Source: Naasia sp. SYSU D00948 (lineage in GTDB: Bacteria; Actinomycetota; Actinomycetes; Actinomycetales; Microbacteriaceae). From it: 64,000 bases of DNA. The notes under the pieces are model-generated. The model had not been told where the DNA came from. It made no database searches and saw only the letters and a list, made by a program, of their open reading frames with translations. A program made the translations under genes and the position numbers. Below are positions 16,581 to 25,163 of the stretch, one piece after another. Location: assembly GCF_017916515.1 (NCBI RefSeq), contig NZ_JAFMTA010000001.1:558001-622000 (forward strand). Direction: 5' to 3'. Every line of letters starts with the position of its first letter. Positions within the stretch are counted from its first letter, which is position 1.

Positions 16581-17002
16581 GCTGCTTGCTTTCGATGCGG
16601 CGGGGAGTTTGCGGGGATCCGAGTCTACCGCGGGACCGGGCCGCGGCACTCCCTGCCGGGCGGTGTTTCGCGACACGATCCGAGCCGGCACGGTCGACGA
16701 CGCCACCCCGCCCGACTCGCGCCAGGGCCCGGCGCGCAGCCCGGGTGAAGCCCGGCCTCGCCCTCAAGGGCGAAGGGCCTGATCCCAATCGCAACGCACT
16801 CGCGCTATCACCGCGGCGATGTGCGCCCGTTTCCGGCCGCTTGGGCACGTTCCACGACCCCAGGCCTGCCGCGTGGGGCGGGCATCAGCGTGAGACGCGA
16901 GGACCCCCGAGCGAGTGAGAGACGTCAGATGTCTCCACCAAGCCTGAAGGTCTTCCTCCTTCACAAGACCCGAACCGCCACCCAGCTCCTCGCAGAGTTC
17001 GG
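16581..17002. other. 422 bases without a supported gene
   Basis: A minus-strand frame runs from 16848 into the ychF ending at 16534, but its upstream part is arginine- and alanine-rich noise, so it is not a gene. No promoter, repeat or RNA stands out. Confidence 0.4.
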
Positions 17003-18319
17003 CTAGTCGGTCGCGAAGTCGAGCTGAGAGTCGTCGACCGCGACGACCGACCACGTGCCACCGTCAGCGTCCGTGAATTCGTAGGCGGGAACGACGAGCA
17101 CGCTCCCGTCCGGCTGCCACTGGCTCGCGAGCCCGAGCCGAGCGCTCACGATGCTGACAGTGTTGACGGGCCAGGCGAGCGATGTGCCGGCGACGGGAGT
17201 CGCCGGCGGCTCGGTCGGAGGCACCCACTCTGCGACGGTCGGCTCGCGCAGGGCGATAGGCATCGTCGTCATCTGGGCACCGAACCGCGGGTCAGAGAGA
17301 CGCTCGAACCCTTGCTGTTCGCTGACGATGGGGTAGTCGCCGAGCGGGACTATCCCGGCGAGAGCGCCGTACGCGCTGTACACACCGGCACTCGTCAGTT
17401 CCAGGGACCAACCCTGGTCAAGGCGTTGCCCGTCGACGACGGGCCAAGCTTGAGCGTTGCGAGTGTACGAGCCCTCCCCCGTCTCTGAGGCGAACTGGAA
17501 CGCCGCGGGGTCGCGCCCGGCCGCGACGATGATCGAGCGCAGGGCATCGATCGCGGCATCCTCGCCCGGCAAGTCGGAAGGCGGAGTGCACGGTTCAACT
17601 GCTGCATCCGGCGGGACCGGCTGCTCGCTGGTGCCGCACATCCACGGGTCGACCAGCGGGTCCGTGAAGTAGAAGCTGAGCATTCCATCGAAGCTCACCG
17701 AGAGATACGGCGCTGTGCCGTCCTGGGGACCCACCATCCAGGCCCCATCCTTCGATTCGACCGTGCCCTCGATGCCGAGCGCAGCGGCGAGGGCGGCGAC
17801 CTTCTCAGCGTTGGACGCCGCTCGCGCGTCGAAGGCGTACGCCGACGCCGCGCCCGCTGCCGTGGACAGTCCCTCCGAGCTGAAGCTGTTGCGGCCGAAT
17901 CCGTAGGGGTGCGTCATGTCGTCCGCCCACATCCTCGACGGCGCGGCGCCTTCGAGGCCACCTTGCACTGCGCCATCCCGGGCCTCCCCCGTGTCCCGTG
18001 CCATGCCGCCTGTCTGCAAGGAGATGGGCGGTGCCGCGCCGTCAGCGGGGCTCATGCCCCCACCGGTCGTGGCACCGATGCCGAATCCGGCACCGCCGAC
18101 GATCGCGACCGACGCAGCGACCGCGACGTACGCGAGCCACCGGGGGCGCCGGCGCGCACGCTCGGAACCCAGATGGGCCACCTCGCGGGGGTGGGCCGGA
18201 GGCTCCGTCAGCGTTCGGGCCACGACATCGCCCGCGAACCCCGCGGGGGCTTCAACGTCGGCGGCGGGGTCGGCTGCGCGCAGTCGAGCGACCGGGTCGA
18301 ACTCATCGTCGTGGTTCAT
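17003..18319 (-). CDS. Single-pass membrane protein cotranscribed with an ECF sigma factor
   Basis: 438 residues. The N-terminal 60 residues (DEFDPVARLRAADPAADVEAPAGF) are cytoplasmic, one membrane helix lies at about 62-84, and the rest is an extracytoplasmic domain with two internally similar halves that mention catalysis-free beta-rich sequence and a Cys pair (MCGTSE, EPCTPP). It begins 71 bases after the sigma gene. Position and topology suggest it senses the envelope and may restrain the sigma factor, but no zinc-type anti-sigma motif (HxxxCxxC) is present, so that role is inferred. Confidence 0.7.
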   Translation of the reverse strand: MNHDDEFDPVARLRAADPAADVEAPAGFAGDVVARTLTEPPAHPREVAHLGSERARRRPRWLAYVAVAASVAIVGGAGFGIGATTGGGMSPADGAAPPISLQTGGMARDTGEARDGAVQGGLEGAAPSRMWADDMTHPYGFGRNSFSSEGLSTAAGAASAYAFDARAASNAEKVAALAAALGIEGTVESKDGAWMVGPQDGTAPYLSVSFDGMLSFYFTDPLVDPWMCGTSEQPVPPDAAVEPCTPPSDLPGEDAAIDALRSIIVAAGRDPAAFQFASETGEGSYTRNAQAWPVVDGQRLDQGWSLELTSAGVYSAYGALAGIVPLGDYPIVSEQQGFERLSDPRFGAQMTTMPIALREPTVAEWVPPTEPPATPVAGTSLAWPVNTVSIVSARLGLASQWQPDGSVLVVPAYEFTDADGGTWSVVAVDDSQLDFATD

Positions 18320-18389
18320 GCAGGTTCACCCTCCGTGATCGCGGTTCACTTCCGGATATGTGCGCTGCGGCCCGAACCTTGCGCGTGCA

Positions 18390-18962
18390 TCAGAACGAGA
18401 GGCGCTCCCGCCATGCGCTCCGCAGCCGTGCGCGAGCCCTGGAGAGCGCGGCATCCGCTCCGGAGCGAGAGATGCCGAGCACCTCCGCGAGTTCGGCACC
18501 GTCGAGCCCCTCCCACGCGTGCAGGAGCAGGATCTGACGGTCGCGTTCCCCGACGCTCGCGAGCGCACCTCGCAGTTCGGCGTCGAACAGCGCGCTCAGT
18601 TCCGGATCGTCGCTCACGCGTGCCGTTCCGGACTCAGGCACCGTGTCGACGGTGATGTCGAGGTGTTTGCGGCGGTGGTTAGCGAGCGTGAAGCCGGCGG
18701 TGCGGTAGAGCCAGGGCAGTACCGCGTCGCGAGGAACATCGTCGCGTCGACGCCAGGCGATCGCAAAGACCTCGGCTGTGAGATCTTCGGCATCCTGACG
18801 CGGGCCGCGGCGGGCGAAGTAGCGCACCAGCGCGGTCGAATGCTCGTGGACCACGGTGGTGAACCACGCGGCGTCCGCGGGTGTCGCGAGTGAGCCGAGG
18901 CCGTCGGGCAGCGCCTCCTCCGCGGTCGCATCTACGGGTGCGGCTGCATTGTCGGGCTCCAC
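18390..18962 (-). CDS. ECF-type RNA polymerase sigma factor
   Basis: 190 residues. Region 2 is at about 36-100 with ALVRYFARRGPRQDAEDLTAEVFAIAWRR and the DAVLPWLYRTAGFTLANHRR end; region 4 is at about 127-182 with ALASVGERDRQILLLHAWEGLDGAELAEVLGISRSGADAALSRARARLR. Such factors direct RNA polymerase to a small stress or envelope regulon. It heads a two-gene operon with the membrane protein downstream, inside the segment bounded by two ychF 35-bp cores. Confidence 0.93.
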   Translation of the reverse strand: MEPDNAAAPVDATAEEALPDGLGSLATPADAAWFTTVVHEHSTALVRYFARRGPRQDAEDLTAEVFAIAWRRRDDVPRDAVLPWLYRTAGFTLANHRRKHLDITVDTVPESGTARVSDDPELSALFDAELRGALASVGERDRQILLLHAWEGLDGAELAEVLGISRSGADAALSRARARLRSAWRERLSF

Positions 18963-19047
18963 GACCTGAATGTGTCACAGGTGCCGCGGGTCTTGCAGGA
19001 AGTGCCGCATCCGCCCGCGTGAGCCCGCGTGATGCACCCCGAAATGC

Positions 19048-20118
19048 CTAACTGTGGCGGAACTCCACGACGTCGCCGTCCTGCATGACGTAGTCCTTGC
19101 CCTCGATGCGGGCCTTGCCCTTGGCGCGCGCCTCGGCGATGGAGCCCGCCTCGACGAGGTCGTCGAACGAGATGACCTCCGCCTTGATGAAGCCCTTCTG
19201 GAAGTCGGTGTGGATCACTCCCGCCGCCTGCGGGGCGGTCCAGCCCTTGCCGATCGTCCAGGCGCGCGCCTCCTTCGGGCCCGCCGTGAGGTAGGTCTGC
19301 AGGCCGAGGGCGCCGAAGCCCACGCGGGCGAGCTGGTCGAGACCGCTCTCCTCCTGGCCCGTGCTCGCGAGCAGCTCCGCTGCATCCGCCGGCTCGAGGT
19401 CGACGAGCTCGGACTCGAGCTTCGCGTCGAGGAACACGGCCTCGGCCGGGGCGACGAGGTCGGCGAGCTGCTGCCGCTTCTCGGGATCCGTCAGCACCGT
19501 CTCGTCGACGTTGAAGACGTAGATGAACGGCTTGGCCGTGAGGAGGCCGAGCTCGCGGATTGGGGAGATGTCGAGTCCCGAGGACGACAGCGTCTTCCCG
19601 GAGTCGAGCACGTCCTTGGCCTTCTGCGCCGCGTCGAGGACGGCCGGCTCGACCTTCTTGCCGCGGACCTCCTTCTCGTAGCGGGGGATCGCGCGCTCGA
19701 GGGTCTGCAGGTCGGCGAGGATCAGCTCGGTGTTGATCGTCTCGAGGTCCCCGGCCGGGTCGATCTGGCCCTCCACGTGCACGACGTCCGGGTCGTCGAA
19801 GCCGCGCACGACCTCCGCGATCGCGTCCGCCTCGCGGATGTTCGCGAGGAACTGGTTGCCGAGTCCCTCCCCCTCGCTGGCGCCGCGCACGATGCCGGCG
19901 ATGTCGACGAAGGAGACCGTGGCGGGCACCGTCCGCTCGCTGGAGAACAGCTCGGCGAGCTTGTCGAGGCGCGGATCGGGCAGGCCGACCACGCCGACGT
20001 TGGGCTCGATCGTCGCGAACGGGTAGTTCGCGGCGAGCACCTCGTTGCGGGTGAGGGCGTTGAAGAGGGTGGACTTGCCGACGTTGGGCAGTCCGACGAT
20101 GCCGATGGTGAGAGCCAC
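19048..20118 (-). CDS. ychF: Obg-like redox-responsive ATPase/GTPase YchF with altered C-terminus
   Basis: 356 residues. G1 is GLPNVGKST (residues 8-16), G3 is in SFVDIAGIVRGASEGEGLGN, the helical A domain follows and the TGS domain ends VMQDGDVVEF. YchF binds ATP better than GTP and associates with ribosomes. Start is GTG at 20118 (VALTIGIVG). The usual last residues FRFNV are replaced by FRHS plus stop; the change begins just beyond a 35-bp core repeated downstream, so an insertion has supplied the last codons. The TGS fold should survive this small swap. Confidence 0.96.
   Translation of the reverse strand: MALTIGIVGLPNVGKSTLFNALTRNEVLAANYPFATIEPNVGVVGLPDPRLDKLAELFSSERTVPATVSFVDIAGIVRGASEGEGLGNQFLANIREADAIAEVVRGFDDPDVVHVEGQIDPAGDLETINTELILADLQTLERAIPRYEKEVRGKKVEPAVLDAAQKAKDVLDSGKTLSSSGLDISPIRELGLLTAKPFIYVFNVDETVLTDPEKRQQLADLVAPAEAVFLDAKLESELVDLEPADAAELLASTGQEESGLDQLARVGFGALGLQTYLTAGPKEARAWTIGKGWTAPQAAGVIHTDFQKGFIKAEVISFDDLVEAGSIAEARAKGKARIEGKDYVMQDGDVVEFRHS
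19057..19091 (-). repeat. 35-bp ychF core, attL-like site inside the intact gene
   Basis: Identical to 16546-16580; a third copy at 13227-13261 differs by few bases. On the left of this core the sequence no longer matches ychF and gives HS plus stop, whereas the 16546 copy keeps FNV. Together they delimit a 2.5 kb segment containing the ECF sigma operon. Confidence 0.8.
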
Positions 20119-20232
20119 GGGGTACAAGGCTACCGTCGGCGCTCGGCGCGTCCGGGACGCGGCGGGGGACGGTTCGGCGGAGGCACGGCGGGGCACCCCG
20201 GCGGGGTCGGAGGCCGGTGCGAGCATCGCGGC

Positions 20233-20832
20233 GTGCCCCTGGACTTCACCGCCATCGACTTCGAGACCGCCAACCGATCCGCCGCGTCCGCGTGCTCGGT
20301 GGGACTGGTGAAGGTGCGGGACGGGAAGGTCGTCGACCGCGCCTGGTGGTACATCCGGCCGCCGTTCGGGCACGACTGGTTCTCCGAGTGGAACACGCGC
20401 ATCCACGGCATCGACGAGTCCCACATCGTGGACGCCTCGCTCTGGTGCGATCAGCTGTCGGATCTCGTCGCCTTCGCCGAGGACGACGTGCTCGTCGCGC
20501 ACAACGCCGGCTTCGACATGGGCGTGATCACCACGGCCTGCGCGGCCAGCGGCGTCCCGGCGCCCGAGTACGCCTACCTGTGCAGCCTCCAGGTTGCCCG
20601 CAAGACCTACTCCCTCGACTCGTACCGGCTCCCGGTCGCCGCGATGGCCGCGGGGTTCGAGGACTTCCGGCACCACGACGCCCTCTCGGACGCGGAGGCG
20701 TGCGCCGCCATCGTCGTCCACGCGGCGAAGCGTCACGAGACCGACAGCGTGGAGGGGCTCTCTGCCGCGACGAGCGCCCGCATCCGCCGGATCGGCGCCG
20801 GTTCCGACCGTCCCGCCGTTCTCGTCGGCTGA
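20233..20832 (+). CDS. DnaQ-like (DEDD) 3'-5' exonuclease
   Basis: 199 residues, GTG start at 20233. Exo I is FTAIDFETAN (Asp9, Glu11), Exo II is in VLVAHNAGFDMGV and Exo III in HHDALSDAEACAA, so all four acidic ligands and the DEDDh histidine are present. It belongs to the group of small proofreading-type exonucleases related to polymerase III epsilon. It is transcribed away from ychF and converges on mmsA across a palindromic element. Confidence 0.9.
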   Translation: MPLDFTAIDFETANRSAASACSVGLVKVRDGKVVDRAWWYIRPPFGHDWFSEWNTRIHGIDESHIVDASLWCDQLSDLVAFAEDDVLVAHNAGFDMGVITTACAASGVPAPEYAYLCSLQVARKTYSLDSYRLPVAAMAAGFEDFRHHDALSDAEACAAIVVHAAKRHETDSVEGLSAATSARIRRIGAGSDRPAVLVG

Positions 20833-20868
20833 TCTCCGGGCGCCCGCCCCGCGCCCCTTGCACCCTCG

Positions 20869-20945
20869 CTCAGCAGGAGGATCGGACCTTCGGCAGGCAG
20901 AACCCGGCCGATTCCTCCTGCTGGACCCTCGACCTTCCTGCTGAG
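20869..20945. repeat. Palindromic intergenic element R1 (arm motif CAGCAGGA)
   Basis: The outer arms are CTCAGCAGGA (20869-20878) and TCCTGCTGAG (20936-20945); the inner pair CAGCAGGAGGA (20871-20881) and TCCTCCTGCTG (20913-20923) competes for the same left arm. It sits between the convergent exonuclease and mmsA genes, where it could stop transcription from both sides. Architecture resembles R2 and R3 (CGATTCCnCCTGnTG before the right arm). Confidence 0.7.
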
Positions 20946-20991
20946 TGAAGGGGAACGAGCGGGAGGACGGACGGGGGGCGGGCGCCCGCCG

Positions 20992-22485
20992 TCAGTGCGT
21001 CGTCTGCGGGAAGCCGAGGTTGATGCCGCCGTGGCTCGGGTCGAGCCAGCGGCTCGTGACCGCCTTCTGCCGCGTGAAGAAGTGGAACGCGTCCGGTCCG
21101 TACGCCTTCGTGTCGCCGAACAGCGAGTTCTTCCAGCCGCCGAACGAGTGGTAGGAGACCGGGACCGGGATGGGGACGTTGATGCCGATCATCCCGACCT
21201 CCACCTCGTTCTGGAAGCGGCGGGCCGCTCCCCCGTCGTTGGTGAAGATCGCCGTGCCGTTGCCGTACTGGGAGGAGTTGATCAGCTCGAGCCCGTCCTC
21301 GTAGGAGGCGACGCGGACGACGGACAGCACGGGGCCGAAGATCTCGTCGGTGTAGACGCGGGACGTGATGGGCACCTTGTCGACGAGGGTTGGACCCAGC
21401 CAGAAGCCGTCCGCCTCCCCGTCGACCTCGATGCCGCGGCCGTCGACGACGACCTCGGCGCCGTCCTCCGCGGCGAGGTCCAGGTACGAGGCGACCTTGT
21501 CCCGATGCTCCCTCGTGATGAGCGGGCCCATGTCGCAGGCCTTCCGGCCGTCGCCGACCTTCAGCCCCGCCATCCGCTCGCGGATCTTGGCGACGAGGTC
21601 GTCCGCGACCGGCTCGACCGCGACGACGACCGAGATCGCCATGCACCGCTCCCCCGCCGACCCGAAGCCCGCGTTGACCGCGGCGTCCGCGGTCAGATCG
21701 AGGTCGGCGTCGGGAAGGACGAGCATGTGATTCTTCGCGCCGCCCAGCGCCTGGACGCGCTTGCCGTGCTTCGCCGCCGTCTCGTAGATGTACTTCGCGA
21801 TCGGCGTCGAGCCCACGAAGGAGATCGACTTCACGTCCGGGTGGGTGAGCAGGCCGTCGACCGCGTGCTTGTCGCCGTGCAGCACGTTGAACGCCCCGTC
21901 CGGCAGCCCGGCCTTCTTGAGCACGGCGGCGAGCCAGTTGGCGGCCGACGGGTCCTTCTCGCTCGGCTTCAGGACCACGGTGTTCCCGGCGGCGAGAGCG
22001 ATCGGGAAGAACCACATCGGCACCATCGCCGGGAAGTTGAACGGCGAGATGATGCCGACGACGCCGAGAGGCTGGCGCAGCGAGTACACGTCCACCCCGG
22101 TCGACGCGTTCTCGGTGAACTCGCCCTTGAGAAGGTGCGGGAATCCGGTCGCGAACTCGACGACCTCGAGGCCGCGCGCGATCTCGCCGGCGGCGTCCGT
22201 GAGGACCTTGCCGTGCTCGGAGGTCAGGATCGCGGCCAGCTCGTCCTTCCGTGCGTTGAGCAGCTCCCGGAATGCGAACAGGACCTGCGAGCGGCGGGCG
22301 ATGGACGTGTCGCGCCAGCCGGGGAAAGCCGCTTTCGCGGCGGCGACGGCGGCCTCGATCTCGGCGTCCCCGGCGAACACGACCTCGTGCTGCTGCACGC
22401 CGCGAGCGGGGTCGAACACGGGGCCCGTGCGCTCCGTGCCGTTCGGGTGCGCCTTGCCGCCGATCCAGTGCTCGATGAGGGTCAT
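20992..22485 (-). CDS. mmsA: CoA-acylating methylmalonate-semialdehyde dehydrogenase
   Basis: 497 residues. This aldehyde dehydrogenase converts methylmalonate or malonate semialdehyde to propionyl- or acetyl-CoA in valine and inositol catabolism. The start MTLIEHWIGGK, FNFPAMVPMWFFPIALA segment, FVGSTPIAKYIYE and the catalytic Cys in GSAGERCMAISVVV are characteristic of the MmsA/IolA group. A GTG at 22491 is an alternative start. No valine or inositol genes are adjacent; the gene is monocistronic and divergent from rmuC. Confidence 0.93.
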   Translation of the reverse strand: MTLIEHWIGGKAHPNGTERTGPVFDPARGVQQHEVVFAGDAEIEAAVAAAKAAFPGWRDTSIARRSQVLFAFRELLNARKDELAAILTSEHGKVLTDAAGEIARGLEVVEFATGFPHLLKGEFTENASTGVDVYSLRQPLGVVGIISPFNFPAMVPMWFFPIALAAGNTVVLKPSEKDPSAANWLAAVLKKAGLPDGAFNVLHGDKHAVDGLLTHPDVKSISFVGSTPIAKYIYETAAKHGKRVQALGGAKNHMLVLPDADLDLTADAAVNAGFGSAGERCMAISVVVAVEPVADDLVAKIRERMAGLKVGDGRKACDMGPLITREHRDKVASYLDLAAEDGAEVVVDGRGIEVDGEADGFWLGPTLVDKVPITSRVYTDEIFGPVLSVVRVASYEDGLELINSSQYGNGTAIFTNDGGAARRFQNEVEVGMIGINVPIPVPVSYHSFGGWKNSLFGDTKAYGPDAFHFFTRQKAVTSRWLDPSHGGINLGFPQTTH

Positions 22486-22681
22486 GGGCACACTCTAGGA
22501 CTCCGGGATCGGCGCGGTCAGGGGCGTCGGGACGGGCCGTCCTCGGCTCGTGGCACGCGGCGCGGGTGCTGCGGACGGCCGCGGGCCGGGTGCGGGGCGG
22601 CGCGTGTCCGCAGCACCCGCGGCGCCGAACTCCCGGGCGCGTCCCGCGGCCGATGTCGGACCCCCGCCGCAGACTCTCGAC

Positions 22682-24154
22682 ATGGACCTCGCGCTCTCCC
22701 TGCTCCTCGGCCTCCTCGTCGGCATCGTGCTCGGGATCCCCGCGGGCGCGCTCCTCGTGAAGCGGCGGGCGGCGGCGCCCGGGGAGGACCCCGCACTGCT
22801 CGAGGCACGGCACCAGGCCGAGATCGTGCGGATCCGCGCGGAGGAGGCCGCGGCCCGCGCGGCCCTCGAGCGCGAGCAGACCGAGCACCGGGCCCTGCTC
22901 CAGTCCGAGCACGCGTCCATCTGCGCCGCCCTGCAGGCCGACCTCTCCGGTCTCACCGCCACCGTCCAGGCGCTGCGCGGAGAGGTTGCCGGACACGAGG
23001 CGCGCTACCGGGAGCTCGTCGAGCGCCACGAGGCGGAGCTCGCGGCGCAGAAGCAGCGCGACGGCGCCGAGAGCAAGGTCCTGCAGGCGCTGACGCCGGT
23101 GCAGGAGTCGCTGCGCGCGATGCAGAGCAAGGTCGCGGAGATCGAGTCGCAGCGCTCGCTGCAGCACGGGGAGCTCGCCCAGCAGCTCCGGGCGGCCGCG
23201 GAGTCCGAGGAGCGGCTGCGCAGCACCGCGGAGTCGCTGGCCTCCGCGCTGCGCTCGAACAGCACCCGCGGGGTGTGGGGCGAGACGCAGCTGAGGAGCG
23301 TCGTCGAGGCGGCGGGACTGCTGCACCGGGTCGACTTCGACGTGCAGTCGAGCATCACGTCCGACGCGGGCGCCGGACGTCCGGACATGGTGGTGCACCT
23401 GCCCGGCGGCAAGCGCATCGCCGTGGACGCGAAGGTCCCGTTCACCTCCTACCTCGAAGCGGCCGCGATCCCGGCCACCGCGGGCGAGGCCGAGCTGGCG
23501 CGCAAGGCCACCCTGATCAAGGCGCACGTGAAGGCCGTCCGGGACCACGTGACGGCCCTCGGCAGCAAGACGTACTGGGAGGGACTCGACGGGAGCCCCG
23601 AGCTCGTGATCGCGTTCATCCCGAGCGAGTCGCTCGTGTCCTCGGCGCTCGAGGCGGACCCGTCGATCATGGAGTTCGCGTTCAGCCGCCGGGTCGCGCT
23701 CGCCTCCCCGGTGACCCTGTGGTCCGTGCTGAAGACGGTCGCCTTCAGCTGGCAGCAGGACGTCGTCACCCAGGAGGCGAAGCTGCTCTTCGACCTCAGC
23801 CGTGAGCTGTACGGGCGCCTGGCGACCATGGCGAACCACCTGTCGAAGCTCGGCCGCTCCATCGAGCGCAGCGTGAAGGACTACAACTCGTTCGTCGGCT
23901 CCCTCGAGCGCCAGGTCCTGCCGTCGGCCCGGAAGCTGAACGCCCTCGACGAGTCGAAGGTGCTGCCGAGCATCGAGGGCATCGAGGAGTCTCCCCGCGA
24001 GCTGACCGCCTTCGAGCTGACCTCGGGACCCGAGCGCGCCGAGGTCCTCGCGGTGATCGAGCACGAGCTGGAGGCGGTCGCCGACCACGAGCCGGAGCTC
24101 ATCGACCTCGCTGCTGCCCGGCCCGCCGACGAATCCGCCGCCCGAACCGCCTGA
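22682..24154 (+). CDS. rmuC: DNA recombination protein RmuC
   Basis: 490 residues. An N-terminal membrane helix (residues 2-24) and a long coiled coil (about 40-210) precede the RmuC nuclease-like domain from about 200 (NSTRGVWGETQLRSVVEAAGL, then GRPDMVVHLPGGKRIAVDAKVPFTSYLEA), which is related to restriction endonucleases with Asp and the DAK triplet as site. RmuC limits inversions at short inverted repeats. The ATG at 22682 follows a divergent promoter region shared with mmsA. Confidence 0.95.
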   Translation: MDLALSLLLGLLVGIVLGIPAGALLVKRRAAAPGEDPALLEARHQAEIVRIRAEEAAARAALEREQTEHRALLQSEHASICAALQADLSGLTATVQALRGEVAGHEARYRELVERHEAELAAQKQRDGAESKVLQALTPVQESLRAMQSKVAEIESQRSLQHGELAQQLRAAAESEERLRSTAESLASALRSNSTRGVWGETQLRSVVEAAGLLHRVDFDVQSSITSDAGAGRPDMVVHLPGGKRIAVDAKVPFTSYLEAAAIPATAGEAELARKATLIKAHVKAVRDHVTALGSKTYWEGLDGSPELVIAFIPSESLVSSALEADPSIMEFAFSRRVALASPVTLWSVLKTVAFSWQQDVVTQEAKLLFDLSRELYGRLATMANHLSKLGRSIERSVKDYNSFVGSLERQVLPSARKLNALDESKVLPSIEGIEESPRELTAFELTSGPERAEVLAVIEHELEAVADHEPELIDLAAARPADESAARTA

Positions 24155-24348
24155 CGCCCGCCGCACCGCCCAACGCCGAGAGGCGGATCGGCGCGGGGCG
24201 GCGAGGGCGTCCACCGGGTCTCGTCCGGCGGGGCCGCAGGGAACCGCCCCTACTCATCCGGGGCGATCGATGCCAGCATGCCGGTGATGGGATCACTCGC
24301 CTGCCCTTCGCGGAACCCGGAGCATGACGGGCGCGCACGGGGGTGCGG

Positions 24349-24942
24349 ATGACCGAGGTCGACGCGGGCACCGATGCTCCCGAGCGGGAGCACAGGGACG
24401 GCAGCGCCGACCTGGGCAACCGCATCCGTGCGGGCCGAACTCGCCGCGGCCTCTCGCTGCGAGCGCTGGCGGAACGGGTCGACCTCTCCGTCGGCCTGCT
24501 CTCCAACATCGAGCGCGGGGCCACGAGCCCGTCGATCGCCGCGCTCACTCGGATCGCGGAGGCCCTCGATCAGCCCGTGTCCGCTCTGCTTGCACCCGCC
24601 GAACTGAGGAGCCTCGTACCACGTGGCACGGGGGTGAAGGTGAGCCCGCCGGACGGTTCCTGGACCTCCGAGATCCTCACGCCGCAGACGTTCTCGCGGT
24701 ACAACATCCTCCGGGCGACGGTGCCCCCGCGCCGCGTGAACGAGGTGGACCTGGACGGCGCGGGTGCGGAGGGCTCGCTCATCGCCGAACGCGGCACGAT
24801 CATCGCCTGGATCGGCGGGACGGCCACTCCGGTCGGTCCCGGAGACTGCCTGTCCTTCTCTCCGCCCGCCCTGGCCCGGTTGGAGAATCCGGGGGACAAC
24901 CCCGCCGTCTTCCTCCTCGTCGTGAGCCGCTCGACCATCTGA
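24349..24942 (+). CDS. XRE-family regulator with C-terminal cupin domain
   Basis: 197 residues. A helix-turn-helix spans about 23-77 (RIRAGRTRRGLSLRALAERVDLSVGLLSNIERGATSPS), followed by a small cupin (about 115-195, with GSLIAERGTIIAWIGG and VGPGDCLSFSPPALARLENPG). XRE-cupin proteins usually control amino-acid, polyamine or stress genes in response to a small ligand bound in the cupin. The GTG at 24343 is an alternative start. No obvious target is next to it. Confidence 0.9.
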   Translation: MTEVDAGTDAPEREHRDGSADLGNRIRAGRTRRGLSLRALAERVDLSVGLLSNIERGATSPSIAALTRIAEALDQPVSALLAPAELRSLVPRGTGVKVSPPDGSWTSEILTPQTFSRYNILRATVPPRRVNEVDLDGAGAEGSLIAERGTIIAWIGGTATPVGPGDCLSFSPPALARLENPGDNPAVFLLVVSRSTI

Positions 24943-25163
24943 GCCTACGAGCCCCGGCGTTCACCGTCACGTACGGAGGACTCGGCTGCGTGAACGGCAC
25001 GCTGTTGTTCGGCGCCAAGGCCACGACACGGCCGAGATGAGCGCCCCTTCGGGACTCGTCTGCTAATAGCCTCCGCCCGCTCGCCGATCGAGGCGGGCCA
25101 CGGGGCGTCCCTCGGGTGGGAGGGGCGCCTTCCCGCGAACAGCCCGAACAGTGGGGGACACAG

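Noticed and set aside
16534-16848. A 104-codon minus-strand gene ending in the YchF C-terminus
   Set aside because: Only the last dozen codons resemble YchF; the rest is noise. I treat it as an att-like scar.
20870-24214. A 1,114-codon minus-strand open frame across mmsA and rmuC
   Set aside because: It is antisense to rmuC and out of frame with mmsA; composition is arginine- and glycine-rich shadow translation of GC-rich genes.
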